The notes under the pieces are model-generated. The model did no database searches. It saw only the letters and a list, made by a program, of their open reading frames with translations, and was not told where the DNA came from. Source: Psococerastis gibbosa (taxonomy: Eukaryota; Arthropoda; Insecta; Psocodea; Psocidae). Taken from it: a stretch of 64,000 nucleotides of DNA. Positions 44,577-56,720 of the stretch are shown in pieces; position 1 is the stretch's first letter, and every line of letters starts with the position of its first letter. Position numbers and translations under genes: made by a program. The stretch covers positions 17,608,001-17,672,000 of the forward strand of contig OZ020485.1 of NCBI GenBank assembly GCA_963971405.1. Reading direction: 5' to 3'.

Positions 44577-45493
44577 TTTTTTTTTGGGGGGGGGGGGGGC
44601 AACCTTTCTAATCCCTTGCCCCAGGGAGTGCCCAGATTTTCATTACGCTGTAGTAAGGATGTTTGTTTCTACTGTGGACCTTCCCCACCTACCTTACTTC
44701 TAAGCAGGGACAGATCCAGCCCATTTGAAGAGGGGGCAGCGGTGGATCAAACTAGGATAAACCTATTTAGTATCGATTGAGTTATAGCGTAATACATTGG
44801 CTTACAACATAATTAATAAAATTGGGGGAGGGGAGGGCAGTTGGGCCTGTATCTCTCCTTACTTTGTAGCATGTACTGTATTTATTGATTTTAATGATTC
44901 ACAATGTTGACAATGTTAACTGTAAACATGTTTAAAATGGTGTTTGTGACCAGATTTTGTAATAATATCATAACCTTCAACTATTTCTGAGTCTACAAGT
45001 TATATTGTATTGTAGTTGCCGTATTAATTAGGCTAAAAGATAAGATACGAACTGAGTCACTAGGTCACAGGTCCAACCTGATCACCATCGCCTTTGACTC
45101 ATCCCCAAAAAGTCATTGGTTTGGGAAGACTAGAAAAGGGTACTATCCTTCTGCAGTTTGTCACGGTGAACCTGCAACTCTAAAGTATTTTTTGGCAATC
45201 TTATTTTTGTCCAATTGCGGTACTATGTCACAACGTAAATAAATAGAAGAAATTTGGCACATTTACCCAACTAGAGACCCACTCCGCTCTCACAAAGTGT
45301 GGTATCTTGGACGACGCTTTTAACACGATAACTTCTGCATCGTGAATACCCTTACTTTAACCTACTTTACACGTAATAATACCCTATTAACCAATCCAAA
45401 AAGGGCGCGGCATGTCAATAGCACACGGTTTTGATACCTTTTCGGTATTAATTTATTCGCCATTTGTTTCTTGTGTTAATCTCTCCATCTCAG

Positions 45494-45586
45494 GTACAGG
45501 TACCCGCAGCAGGGGCTATCAGGTGACCGTGGTGACCCAGCCTGGCAACAACCACTTCCATACCCAATATGTACCATCCAGTCCAC
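45494..45586 (+). CDS. Candidate upstream exon of the big bang-like gene (3 of 4)
   Basis: The acceptor is CTCCATCTCAG and the donor is C|GTATAT. The 93-bp exon in phase 1 reads GTGTRSRGYQVTVVTQPGNN followed by HFHTQYVPSSP. The frame, phase 1 in and phase 1 out, connects 29437-29535 to the large exon at 54025 or to the candidate at 51633. One other frame is open too. The donor is not strong, and an internal CAGGTGACC could also serve as a donor. The peptide is compositionally protein-like. Confidence 0.5.
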
Positions 45587-46102
45587 GTATATGGTCTGAA
45601 AACAGGCACTATAGATTGCACAATGCTGTTAGTTCTGCAAGAACATAATGCAGTGATATAGTGCACCTCATGGTTTGCCTTCAGGGGCTTGTTTCTAGTT
45701 CAGTTGCCTTTTTTTTCCTATTTTTCTGTACATGATAAGAATTATTCAAGGGCGGATCCAGGAGACTTATGAATTGCTTATTATTATTATTGTTTTAAGT
45801 AGGTATATTTTATAAATTCTCTTGCTATGCAGTGTACAGTCGTTCCATCTCAGGGGGGGGGGGGCGTTAGCAGGTTTATCTTAGAAGTACAACTATTCTA
45901 ATACATCTCAGTTATTTTGGTGCCCCAGATTCATAATGTATGTTATCTAGACATGCAATATCATTCGACATTCGTCGTCCACGTCCATATTAATGTTTAT
46001 GTGTCATAAAAGTGGAAGTAGTCGCTAAGAGTTTGTGTCTGATATTATAGTGTGCACTATCTATACATTCAATGTCATTGAAGCATGTTTAGTACAATTA
46101 AA

Positions 46103-46482
46103 AGTGTACAGCCCGTACGAAAAGTGGCAACCCGAAATTTAATACTTTTTACTTATTATTTAATTAACTAAGCATGTTATTAAAGATTTTGCTCATCAAA
46201 GTTATAGAAGTCTACTTCATGCATCCTAGGCCTATCATAAGGTATTTTTAGTTTTCGAAATTGTAGTTTTAAAAAAATCGATAATACGTGAAAAGTTATT
46301 GTTCATAAAATATTTGCATGTTTCTGAAAAAACTACAATTTCGAAAATTAAAAATATCTTATAATATGATGCATAAAGTAGTCTTCTACAACTTTGATGA
46401 GCCAAATCTTTAATAACATGCTTAGTTAATTAAATAAAAAGAATTAAATTTCGGGCTGCCAATTTCCTACGGGCTGTACACT
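46103..46482. mobile_element. Hairpin MITE, nearly complete fold-back
   Basis: The ends AGTGTACAGCCCGTA and TACGGGCTGTACACT are inverse complements. The arms continue for about 180 bp with matched blocks (AACTAAGCATGTTATTAAAG against CTTTAATAACATGCTTAGTT). TTAA precedes the left end and CTAA follows the right, so a TTAA target is possible. Confidence 0.7.
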
Positions 46483-49045
46483 CTAAATGTGGTGTAGAAG
46501 TTGAATTAATTGACCGGAGATCTTTCGGTGCATGAATTTATAATGTACGCTATCTAGACATTCAATACCATTCGTCGTCCGCCTCCTAAGTATAGTTTAT
46601 GTGCCATAGAAGTAGAATTAGTCGATTAGAGTTATTTTGGCGCATGATATCATAATGTTGTTGGTACAATAAAATTGCCGTAAGGCGCAGTGATGGGACT
46701 AGTTGACCCCGCGTGACCTTGTTCGCTCGACTTGCATCGGACATGATCTTTGCAGACCCCTTAGGATACCATAGTTTCGCTATCTTTTGAGATTTCTATA
46801 ATTCCCAATTCCCATGGTCTTTATATTTGCCTAAAGTAATACTGGGCACCGGTAGAGAACTGGACTAGAGTTCTATATAGGAGAGATGGGACATTCGAAC
46901 GCGCCAAAAATACTTTTTGAATCTTGGGGGAATCCTGGGGCCACCTGCTACGTCTTTTCTATGGCTGGTCGTAGGAGACATGGAGGGTGGCCTCAGAAAT
47001 TCAAAAATATATTTTTAGCGAGAAGTGAATGTTCTATCTCTCCTATATACTGTAGAACTTAAAACTGGACTATGAAAGTGAAGGTTGTGGTGTCGAGACA
47101 TAAAAGGAAACATTTTCAGTCGGCCTCTGTCACCCTAATGGGTAACTTGCCATTTCCAACGCCGGTAGGATTAGATGCGACTGCCGGACATGTTGCTGAC
47201 CATAACGTCCCAAGTAGAGCAGTGGAAAAAGTAAACCCTCAATGAGTTGTATGATGTTCTTCAGTGAGAATGAATGTATATTGACCAGATCAGATAGAAT
47301 CCCTAAGGACGTTTCCGACGAACGAATCCAGCCACTGAGTTTAAGGGGATCTCTCTATAACTGGGTCATTCTCCTGAAGCCGGTCACTTTGAGTGTCTTT
47401 TTTTTGTAATTTTCATTTAATTTTTCTGGTTGATTTTTTAACGAAAACCACATAGGGACTTCTCCTTGAAGCCTCTTTGATCACAAACTGATCTTAATCC
47501 CGCTTTAATCCCACAATAAAATAAAAATAGAAGGACAGTTGTGAGACGGCCGCGGACAGCAGTCAGACCGACATTGACAGCTGTTATAGGTAGGTATCCA
47601 TGCTAGATATCCCCGGACTGTTATTCGTTTATGCAAAAATTATTATGTCCGGGAATTTTGCAAAGATATCGCTGTCACACACTTATTTCGGATGAAGAAT
47701 ATAAAAGGTCCGCATTTTACAAAAATTCCTGTATGACCAATTTCATAAATTATTTACGAACTATTATATGTAAATTAGTAATAGTGCCACATAGATTCCT
47801 CGTTTTTACACGCCGTTCGAAGCTCGCGAGATGATAATTCGCAATTATTCTTTAATTCCTTTCGTGTGATTGATCTAAATTGATGTAAATCTTTCTTTAC
47901 GAGTCTGTTTCTCTTCGCCTGCCATGTTTGCCCTGAAACCCCCTCTTCCTCTTCCTATCTTTCTCCCTCTTCCCCTAAAAAAAATGTTGTAATGTTGTAA
48001 TGTGGCGTACTGAATACTCGAGTGCCTACTTGTCTTGTGGAAAGCAATTTAGGCAGCTAAAAGTTGAAGGTAACCCTAAGAAAATTTAATTTATCTCAAA
48101 AAGCGCAATGGGGACACGCGGACAGCCGTAAGAATTGAGACTTAAAAATTTTGCTAAATATTTAAGATGCTTTATTATTTAGTAAAATGAGATTGGCAAG
48201 CTGTAAATTGACAACCTTTACAACTGTCATAAGCTAATTAACTAAGATTTATGAACATGAACTTCTAACTAAATAATGGATCTAGCTGGTTAACGAACTT
48301 GATCAAGACATTTGTATGATCAATTTTTGTGCCAAGTTTCATCAAAATCAGATAATATTTACGGAAGTTAGAGTGTTTCCTAAAATCGATATAGCCTACA
48401 TACAGTACATACATATATTATATTATTTATAACATTTTCAACGGAGGGTGGTTTTGGGCTCAGGGGGTCATGAAATGAAAAGTTGTGAAGAAATTTTCCG
48501 AAAGTCGAACATTGGCTGCCATCTCAATAGGCAGATGAATCTCCCTAAAAGGTACTCGGACTGATAACGCTCCATGCGCAGTCTACAGATACATATATAT
48601 ATACGTCGTTGGGTCTAATATTTTCAAATCTACCTAATTTTGATGCAGACATATTAGGTTCTGTCTCGTTGCCATATTTAGCAGTTCCTGACCTGACCAA
48701 TAAAAGTTTGACGTGCGCACTTGGCTCGGAGGGTTAACTTATTGCTGGACCGTAACAATCGCATTGTCCGCCGTTTAGTACATCGTGGTTGTCCACTCCC
48801 TCCAGTCTAGTTCCTTTAACCAGTTCCTTTCACGCTTTTCACATCCTTTTTAACGGTTTCTTGTAGAGATTGTCGAGTGCAAAGTTGCGACACGGCTAGT
48901 TTTCCGTTAGAGTGATTTCCTTGGCTTTGATGGTATGTATTGATTGGAATATTTAAATTATCTAATATCGTGTGTTATTATAGTGCATTGTGTCTCTGCT
49001 CGGTGTAGATCACTTCCTTGGACCTGGGAGGAAAGTTACTATTAT

Positions 49046-49245
49046 TGCTCTCCTATTTATACGTTAGGTAGTATAAGGAAAGCTTTGTAATGGTCGAAAT
49101 TTTCGATTTCGAGATTTGAATGGATTTACACGTTTTCAGGTCCCATTCAGGAACTAAAAAAAATTGTTTTTTACGAAATGTCTGTCTGTCTCTGTCCCTG
49201 CCTGTCTGTCCGTCTGTTCGTCGATTTGTGGGTAAACTTGTTCAA
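49046..49245 (+). mobile_element. DINE-1-like element, 5' fragment
   Basis: Starts TGCTCTCCTATTTATACGTT and runs through the CTGTCTGTCC microsatellite before ending at TTTGTGGGTAAACT. Confidence 0.7.
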
Positions 49246-49504
49246 GCTGTTCAATGACTTAAGGTTTGCACTCTACATCAACAAACTAAAACTATAATAA
49301 TAATAAGATTATCATAGTATAATAACAATTAAAGGCTCTGAGGATGAAGTAGAAAGGCTCAACAAAGAGGGAAATTAAAGAAAGGCAGATAATTATGAAC
49401 AATGGATGGAAACTGGCTTCGAACCCAACACCGTTGTCTAGGCCTGAAAAGTCCTAGACTTGTATAATAATACAATATTAATTATTTCCCGCACTTTCAA
49501 ATTA

Positions 49505-49830
49505 GGGACGGATCCAGCCCATTGGGGGAGGGGGGGGGGGGTTGTTGTGGGTCAAAATAGAATAAACTTATGCAGTATCGGTTTAATTTTTTTTTTTTTT
49601 TAGGTTTAGCTGGAAAAATTGTTATATATATAATAATAGGTCTACCTAGCGCGACCCTACAAATATTGTGTTCTAATTGTTTTATGTTTCAATACACGTT
49701 TACGTACTTACCTAGTAATGATAACGCTATAAATTAACTTACCACAGAGTTACCTACTAAATTTTTTTGGGGGGTGGGAAACTACCCCCTGGAACCGACC
49801 TTGCCCAAAATCCTGGCCCTACGTTAAGTT
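49505..49830. mobile_element. hAT-like MITE relative of 63725-63879, diverged
   Basis: GGGACGGATCCAGCCCATTG, TCAAAATAGAATAAACTTAT and GCAGTATCGGTTTAATT match the element at 63725, with a long T run and a G run added. A further diverged copy lies at 44686-44860. Confidence 0.5.
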
Positions 49831-50500
49831 CTTGGGGAACTGCGCTACCTACAGTAGCAATAACACTCAATACGGGCGGAACATGCCACAAAATTCAAAG
49901 TAAAAAAACAAAAAAAAAAAGGTTTCTTAACATTCTCTAGTGCGGAGTCGCAGATACGGTTTTCGGACCAATATTTCTGAAATAGCGGCAATCGGAATTT
50001 CTTAGGTTTCATGGTACCTGTTCATTGCAATATTGAAATGATGTAAAAAATATTTTACTGTTTTTGTTTTTGCGCGAGGTTTTTGTTTTTTATGCGGGTG
50101 TGGCCTGTCCCTATGATGATTGTAGCTGGTTTTTTTTGTGTATTATTTTTCGGTTAACCACTTTGCTGTAAGGCACGCTGGTAATCATGAGTCAGGGAAT
50201 TTCAGGTACTGGTCACTGTGGACTACAATCTTTAAGGATCACTACTACCATTACTAGCGGCGAATCCAATTAGCTCGTTTTAGCGTGATGGTCGATGGTG
50301 ATATGCCTAAAATACAATATGCGTACCAGCTAAGCATTTTAGGAATTTTAGGAAGGCTGCAGTTAATATCGAACGGGGCCAGTCTTGTACAAAAATTCCT
50401 CAACTATATGAACACGAACAATATTGTTAAAAATAAGTAGCTAATTTGGTGTGAAGCTTAGAAGCCATAAGGCTCTCCAAAGGGCAGAATCTAGTCCTTA

Positions 50501-50884
50501 GGTGCCCATTCCATTGACCGGCTAGGGCTCTTTCCAAAAACGGTGACGTGGTAGCAGACATTCAAGACTTAGGTGGCGTCTCCTTCGACCTCGCATTGCA
50601 GAATTGAGGGAAATGTTTATTTTCCTCTATGCCTTAGTTAAAATTCATCAATGATCATACAGTAAAATCACAAACAAACAAACTAAAATTAAAAAATGGT
50701 TTCATGGGATATGTTAATTACAAAAATTTTAATAGATTTCTATAAAAAGAAAAACAAACATTTCCGTCAATGTCATTTGCAATCTGCAATGTGAGGTCGG
50801 TGGAAACGTTACCTAAGCCTTGAATGTCTGCTACCACGTCACCGTTGTTGGAAATAGCCCTAGCCGGTCAATGGAATGGGCGCC
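50501..50884. mobile_element. PIF/Harbinger-like MITE, copy 4
   Basis: Begins GGTGCCCATTCCATTGACCG and ends CAATGGAATGGGCGCC, flanked by TTA at 50498-50500 and 50885-50887. The CATTGACCGG variant of the terminus is shared with copy 2, so copies 2 and 4 form one subfamily and copies 1 and 3 another. Confidence 0.8.
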
Positions 50885-51000
50885 TTATGATAGAACGCTC
50901 TACAGGTTTTTAGGAACTGTTTCCTGATATTTAGTCAGCTTCTTCTGGAGTTTCAATATATCGAGTGGTTTGCAGCGAATGTCTCCTTTTCCACTCTTGT

Positions 51001-51255
51001 TGCTTTCCAATTTATACGTAGTATAAGGAAAGCTATGTGATGTTCGAAATGTTCGATTCCGAGATTTTAACGGATTTACACGTTTTGAGGTCCCAGGAAC
51101 CTAAAAAGTGGTTTTTATGAAATGTCTGTCTGTCGCTTTGTCTGTTCATCGATTTTCGGGCAAACTACTCGTTCGATTTTGATGAAATTTGGCATGTAGG
51201 TTCACAAAAATCGTACCTCGGGGCCATTTGTTTTTATTATGGGCTAACTCAATTC
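51001..51255 (+). mobile_element. DINE-1-like element, 5' fragment
   Basis: Starts TGCTTTCCAATTTATACGTA and reaches GGGCTAACTCAATT before breaking off. Confidence 0.75.
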
Positions 51256-51632
51256 GCTATTTTTTTTCTACTATTATGCTATTAGATTGGACAATTTATT
51301 CATTACAATAACTCACACTTGTTAAGTTCGTTGTTTATTTTTCCATTTCGGGGCTCATTTATACGCTACAGTGCAGCCAGATTTCTTTTTCTTTTTGTCT
51401 CGAGCCTTGACCTTCTGTTTCATAGTCTACAGTGTAGTCTACCTGTAGTCTACCCGTAGTCCGCCTGCAACTGGACTACACCGATACCCTGCAACACGGG
51501 CCGGAACCCCGTCAAGCAAGGTTGCAATCAGGTACATTTTCGTTAAGGCCGCGACCTTTGCGACAATTGCGACACTTTTTCCGAACACTTTCACCCCAGC
51601 TGAAAGTTCCCCCTGATTGTCCCCCAATGCAG

Positions 51633-51737
51633 ATGACGATGTTGCTGGAGCCATGAACTCTGACCCCGTGTCTCCAGGAAGTGTGCTGGAGATGGAATTT
51701 GTCGCGGTCCCATCGTGCGGGGGTGTCGATATTTTCA
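51633..51737 (+). CDS. Candidate upstream exon of the big bang-like gene (4 of 4)
   Basis: It is preceded by a C/T-rich stretch ending AATGCAG and followed by GTACAA. Only phase 1 is open: the 105-bp exon reads DDVAGAMNSDPVSPGSVLEM followed by EFVAVPSCGGVDIF and ends one base into a codon, again phase 1 to phase 1. It sits in a CpG- and GC-rich island of unique-looking sequence (about 51420-51740). A 135-codon minus-strand frame overlaps (51439-51846), so a gene on the other strand is an alternative. Confidence 0.3.
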
Positions 51738-51888
51738 GTACAATACACAATTGATACCTATAGGTGGGTGATATGATGTTATATTGTTGTTCGGGATATA
51801 TGGCTTTCACTATGGTGAGAGTGCTGCATGTAATTTTGTCCGTCACCAGATGAAAGATAAGAGCGCTTTATAAGGGACTGTAGCCTTG

Positions 51889-51985
51889 TAAGGCATTTTC
51901 TTAAAGCGCAGGTGGTCCCGGGCCTAACTCAACTCCGCTGACCGCTAGGTTGTCTTAGTAATAGAGCAAGAATAATTATTTATCT
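51889..51985 (+). mobile_element. SINE fragment abutting a DINE-1-like element
   Basis: GGTGGTCCCGGGCCT, GCTAGGTTGTCTTAGTAATA and a TTATTTAT tail belong to the SINE. The DINE-1-like copy begins four bases later. Confidence 0.65.
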
Positions 51986-51988
51986 TAT

Positions 51989-52847
51989 TGCTTTCCAATT
52001 TATACGTAGTATAAGGAAAGTTTTGTGATGGTCGAAATTTTTGATTCCGAGATTTCAACGGATTTACACTATTTGAGGTCCCAGGAACCCAAAAAAGTGG
52101 TTTTTTACGAAATGTCTGTCTGTCTGTCGCTCTGTCTGTCTGTTCATCGATTCCCGGACAAACTACTCGGTGGATTTGAATGAAATTTGGCATGTAGATT
52201 TATAAAATAAAAATCATGCCTCGGGATAATTTTTTTTATTTTGGGCTAACTTAATTTGGGGGGGTTTTATTCTCAAAAAACTCCAAAAAAACGTCTAAAA
52301 AAATTATTTCTCAAAAACGGCTCCAAAAATTTCTTTTAAATTCACATATATTGTAGTCGTTATTAATATTAACGAAATGTGTGGGGTCGCTTGCCCCTTG
52401 ATAGGTTGCTTCTGGGGGTTAAAAAATAAAAATAACTAAATTTTAATGAGAAATGACTAAAAAATAATTTTTCTGCGAAACCTTTCTATCGATGATTTCT
52501 ACCTTCAGGCATGTTTTAGATGTTAAATTGACTAACGAAACCGGACAGGTTGCTTTCCCAGGAAAGTATTTGGTTTTGTAAAAAAAAATGTTTTTTTGAA
52601 AAAATGATAGAAAATTCACGCTCAAATGCATTGCGTGCCCTGCCAGTATTGCTGTGTCGTAATGTGTTGGTTTGACCTATCTAGAATTTACCTCACCTCC
52701 AGTGACGTCAGGTGGACAACCCCCCCCCCCCCCCGAGATATCGGAAATTTAACCACTGGAAAATTATTTACCATGAAATTACTCATTTTCTCTATCTACT
52801 AATGTTGATAAATTGGAAAGCATGTTCGAGTAAACTCGGACCGGTTC
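51989..52847 (+). mobile_element. DINE-1-like element, full-length reference copy
   Basis: 859 bp. 5' TGCTTTCCAATTTATACGTA; CTGT microsatellite at about 52115-52142; C run near 52720; 3' subterminal ATAAATTGGAAAGCA, which is the inverse complement of the 5' end; a hairpin CGAGTAAACTCG; and the terminus GGACCGGTTC. It is flanked by T on both sides, as expected for insertion at TT. There is no open frame for a Rep/helicase, so it is non-autonomous. Confidence 0.75.
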
Positions 52848-53724
52848 TTTATTTAAGTATCGGATTTTTAAGAGCCAACCGAAGGGCGGGAAAGCTTACT
52901 GATATAAAAAATCAAATTACAGGAAATACCCATTTTGGGAAGTTATTGGCATTTCTTACCAATCACAGTTCATTTGGAATGTTCCGAATATAGACGCAGA
53001 CTTATAGTGTAGGATCCAGTCGCTCACTTTTGGCGTTACAAGGTCTCCCCGTTGCCTTGTGTCCCCGTTTTGTTTCAATTTCTCCCACGCCTCAGGTTTT
53101 AAAATATATAAAATATACAGGCATCTATGAATGCGAAGACTTGGGTCTCTCATAATTTTAAAAGTCATCAAGTGAAGAGTGCCAACTGTCGTGAGGTCCT
53201 AGTTTAAGTAGCGGACCCCCCCCCCCTTTGAAGCCTTATTACAGTTTCCACAGTTTATAATCTACTAAATATACTACTATTTTTTTAATAAATAAAATAC
53301 ACTAATTAATTAATTAAATTTCAAGCATTTAAATAGGACATGAGAGTGTTTGGTGGAATCCTGGGGTTCCAAGGAAACAGTAGATACCACGTATGCGTTG
53401 TTTGCTGCACACAGGGCCTTATTATCTGAAGAAAACCGGCTAGTGCTATTAGCGATTAATTTAGTTATTTTACCTCATGTTATTGTCTTATTAGAATTTG
53501 AGACTGTCATGGGCGGCATGAGCTCATGGCTGCCAAATCGGTTATCATACGCGTCATCTTATTAGTACAATATATAAAAGATGTACGTATATTGTAAACA
53601 ACAACAGCAATAAGTAAATTTGAGGGTTGCTAACTTATGCAGTCAGCCTACAGTATATGCTAATGGTTTCAAACATACAAAATCCAGTGTAAACAAATAC
53701 GAGTCAATGAAATATAAATGCACC

Positions 53725-53915
53725 CTTACTCGTACCCGGACTTGGTTGAGTCACGCTTGCGCCTGTTACATTGCGTCATTGCGTCAATGGTAAGCTTGTC
53801 TCAGCGTGTCCCTTGTCCCCTGTAGCCGGTGTGGGCGTCATCAAGGATGTGTACCAGTTTTCCAGTAGCCAAAATTCATACGGAAACAATACCAATATTC
53901 TCCAAAAATATCAAA
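53725..53915 (+). repeat. Interspersed repeat family A, next to the main exon
   Basis: GTTACATTGCGTCATTGCGT, CAATGGTAAGCTTGTCTCAG, GTAGCCGGTGTGGGCGTC and AACAATACCAATATTC match family A. It ends about 110 bp before the acceptor of the 2.7-kb exon. The open frame of that exon extends back through this repeat, but only as intron. Confidence 0.65.
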
Positions 53916-54024
53916 TGGCTCCTTTACAGGGCAAGTTTTGATGGACCACTAAAGCATGCCTACATCCATAATGAATGCACCCTTTCTAGAAGGCTATTTC
54001 TGACAGTGTTTCTCTATTTTCCAG

Positions 54025-56720
54025 GGGAACTAAAAAAAGAAATGGATGCTGTGGCCGCTCCTCCACTAGGATCGAGCTTCCCCGCTCCTCCCTTCAGCCG
54101 CATGCCCCCGGACGGCCACGAATTCCCGCAAAAGTATCGCGAAGAAATGCCGGGGAAAATCATCAGCAACGGTGGCGCGCCACCGCTTCCGGCTTCGGAG
54201 CCGCCACGCAAACTCGAGCTCCATCTGGGCAAGGGGAAACCCGTCGCAGGGTGGCGACAAGACGAGCGAAGCGTCAAGAGCGTTCGTGACAAAATCGCCA
54301 TGTTCCAATCAGTGCCAGACGCCCCGGTCAGCCCGTCCGGGTATACTAAACTCAGCAAGTTTAAAAGTTCCGAAGATGTCCTCTGCGAGGATGACGATCG
54401 GTGCTTGCCTGAGACGAAGGCTTTCTCAAGGTCTGTTCTATCCATGGACAAAGTCGGCGGTGGATACAGCAAGAACTCGTATAGCTCCGGCGGAGACTCC
54501 GGGGGCGAGTTTGGCGGACGTACGCAAAGTACCATGGACCTGACTTCTTCCTCGTCTTCGGCATACTCCAGCTCGTGCTCTCCTGATTCGTCGCTTTCTT
54601 CGACGACGTCCTCCTATCTCGGATACTCCAGTACATTACCCCGGAAGATGTCTTCTCATAACAGTTATGAGGGGAAAACGGGCAGTAAAGCAGGAGTTAC
54701 ACGAACAAGTAGCTTCAACATACATAACCGCTCACAGAGTATGTTAGACATAAATCCAGTGCCTTTTGGCAAGGCTCGTGATGATGACAGTGGTAAGCAG
54801 ACTTCTCTGAATTCTATTGTCGAACAAAGGCGGAAGAATATGACAAAATTGAGAGGTCTTGTAATTCCTGAAAAATCTACAGAAATTATGACAGCAAAAC
54901 AGTCCATCCTAGACTTGCCAGAAATCAAAAGCAGAGATTTAATTTTGCCATCGAAACATATCATTAATGAGAAGGAACGGAGAACCAGTGTGGGTTGCTA
55001 CCCTCCTAGCACTGTGGCGCCTTCTACGAACCTGCTGTCTCCTCCTTGGAAGACACAAAGTCAAAGTCCTGCCATTCCAAAATACTCCCCTGCGTTTAAG
55101 AGGAAAAGTATTTCAGTTTATGGAGCTTCGAAGAATGATTACCTGGATAGGTATAAGTCACCCTCCCTGTCGGCACCGTCAAAACCACCCCGATACAACG
55201 GCATTAGTCCGCGTTATTCGTTTGATTCTTCCAGGCCACTGTTGCCAGACTCTACTTCTGATTATGGCAGTGAAAAAATTCAGAGGCATAGTCTCAACAG
55301 GCCAACCGATTTTCCGAAGTCTATTGACTTCTACAGCAGAGGCAAAGGGCGTTGCGAAGAGGATAGTGATAATGATTCAGCGGTCAGTTCCAGCCGTTCA
55401 AGTATATCTCCTCCTGCTTCCCCTCTTCTTGGTGGTCACCAAGCCTTGTCACCGTCAGATATAGAAAAAACTCCTCTTGCGCGAACCTTATCCTCTGAGA
55501 CTACAGCTTCTGGGACATCTACGACTTCAACGCTAACTTCTGGGTCCCATGCTAGTTTCGGCAGCGACAGTGACTCCCATGGAAAACGTATACTTAAGCC
55601 ACAGAGCGTCGAGGCTATCAATAGAAAGAATGTCCTCACGTCCGCGAAATACAGCAGAGGCTTCGACGGCAAACTTGGATCACCCCTAATTCAACGAAAA
55701 ATGCTGGAGGAGCTATTGGCCAGCAAGGCCGCAGATGAAGTCGATTACACGGAGATGTACTTGAATAAACATACTCAAGGGAATAACAACAATAGCAACG
55801 GAAAAGACATAGTGTGTTATACATTAGCTGAAAATTATAAATCACTCAATCGAGTCCCTGATGTAAAAATTGCCTTCTTGAATCATGTTGAATGTCCAGA
55901 TGAGTCTTTGTCCGTTTCAAAGATTGATGAAATTGAGACTGCTCCCTTCAACTTTACAGTACCTCATCCTGTACCTCGAAGGGTGTCAGTACCAACGTAC
56001 ACAGACTCAGCGTGGAACCACGATTCTACAATCACTAAGACAGATTCAAATGGACACATTCCCCTTACGCCGACTATGTCTTCTGAGAGCATTCGCTCAC
56101 GGGCTTCTTCTGCTGATACCATAGTCGAAAGACCCATTATTATGGAAGCCGAAATAGTGCCTTCTCGTCTGCGTACTCTGCAATCCGAGACTGTTTCCGA
56201 GTCGGAAGGTAGCCTAATCGACGACACTGCCGAGTCTGGGCCCGAGGACAATTCTCCTCGCTTCTCAACCGCCCGTTCCTCAACCGGTTCAGAATCAGTT
56301 AGCTCCGGCTGGAGCTACAGGGCTTCAGATGCCGCCGATTCCAGCGGGGAATTTACAGTGCCTTTACCACGATCTTCCCGTCCATCCATTGACAACGAGC
56401 AACTACTGCGAAAGCGGGGCAGCTCTGGAAGTCTGTTAGACGGCTTCGACGATGTCACGGAACCTGAAAAGAGAAACGGCCGAGTCACGTCCGAGCGGAT
56501 CAACTCTCGAAATCGACGTTCTGTAAGCGTCAACGATATTCGTAAAGCCTTCGAAAAGGCTGATGCTGCTAAGGCAGTACCGGAGAAGGTAAATGGAAAC
56601 CACGCAAGGGTTTCTTCGCTGGACTCAACGACGAGTGACGATTCCGGCAGCAACCTTCATCGTGAACAGTTTGGAAGTATCACGTCGCTAGCTTCGTCGA
56701 CCAGCCTCATATCTCCTCAG
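54025..56720 (+). CDS. bbg: Big bang-like PDZ scaffold protein, large Ser-rich exon
   Basis: This 2696-bp exon starts after TCTCTATTTTCCAG (phase 1) and ends at CAG|GTAAGA (phase 0), giving about 898 codons. The product is a long disordered region: Pro-rich start (APPLGSSFPAPPFSRMPPDG), a basic stretch GKPVAGWRQDERSVKSVRDK, Ser/Thr-rich tracts (SSSSSAYSSSCSPDSSLSS), many RS/SP sites suited to phosphorylation, and a C-terminal RRSVSVNDIRKAFEKADAAK segment. It leads directly into PDZ exons. The combination resembles insect big bang and vertebrate PDZD2/pro-IL-16. In Drosophila, Big bang is a cortical scaffold tied to epithelial junctions. The open frame continues 18 codons past the donor to a stop, so intron retention would truncate the protein. 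An ATG at 54041 could serve as an alternative start. Confidence 0.85.

Larger units (their letters stand above)
29536..45493 (+). other. Putative intron with repeats and broken elements
   Basis: No intact gene was found in this 16 kb. Listed separately are SINEs, MITEs, LINE remnants, tandem repeats and the palindrome. The stretches 32346-32880, 33255-33750, 38281-38775, 40076-40834, 41160-42050 and 42521-43190 hold only short open frames, interspersed-repeat fragments or nothing I can name. Confidence 0.4.
45587..54024 (+). other. Putative intron(s) with repeats
   Basis: Apart from the listed elements and the candidate exon at 51633, I see no gene. 46483-49045 shows only repeat debris. One segment near 48840-48930 is moderately GC-rich and ends ATG|GTATGT; it could be an alternative first exon but has no further support. 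49830-50500 and 52848-53724 show nothing recognisable. Confidence 0.4.

Noticed and set aside
53829-54024. Extension of the long open frame upstream of 54025, with a start codon at 53829
   Set aside because: Most of this part (to about 53915) is a copy of interspersed repeat family A, and a good acceptor (TTTTCCAG) lies at 54024 in the phase required by upstream candidates, so it is intron.
54014-54535. Minus-strand 173-codon open frame
   Set aside because: It is antisense to the Ser/Pro-rich exon, where biased composition keeps the opposite strand open. No motifs.
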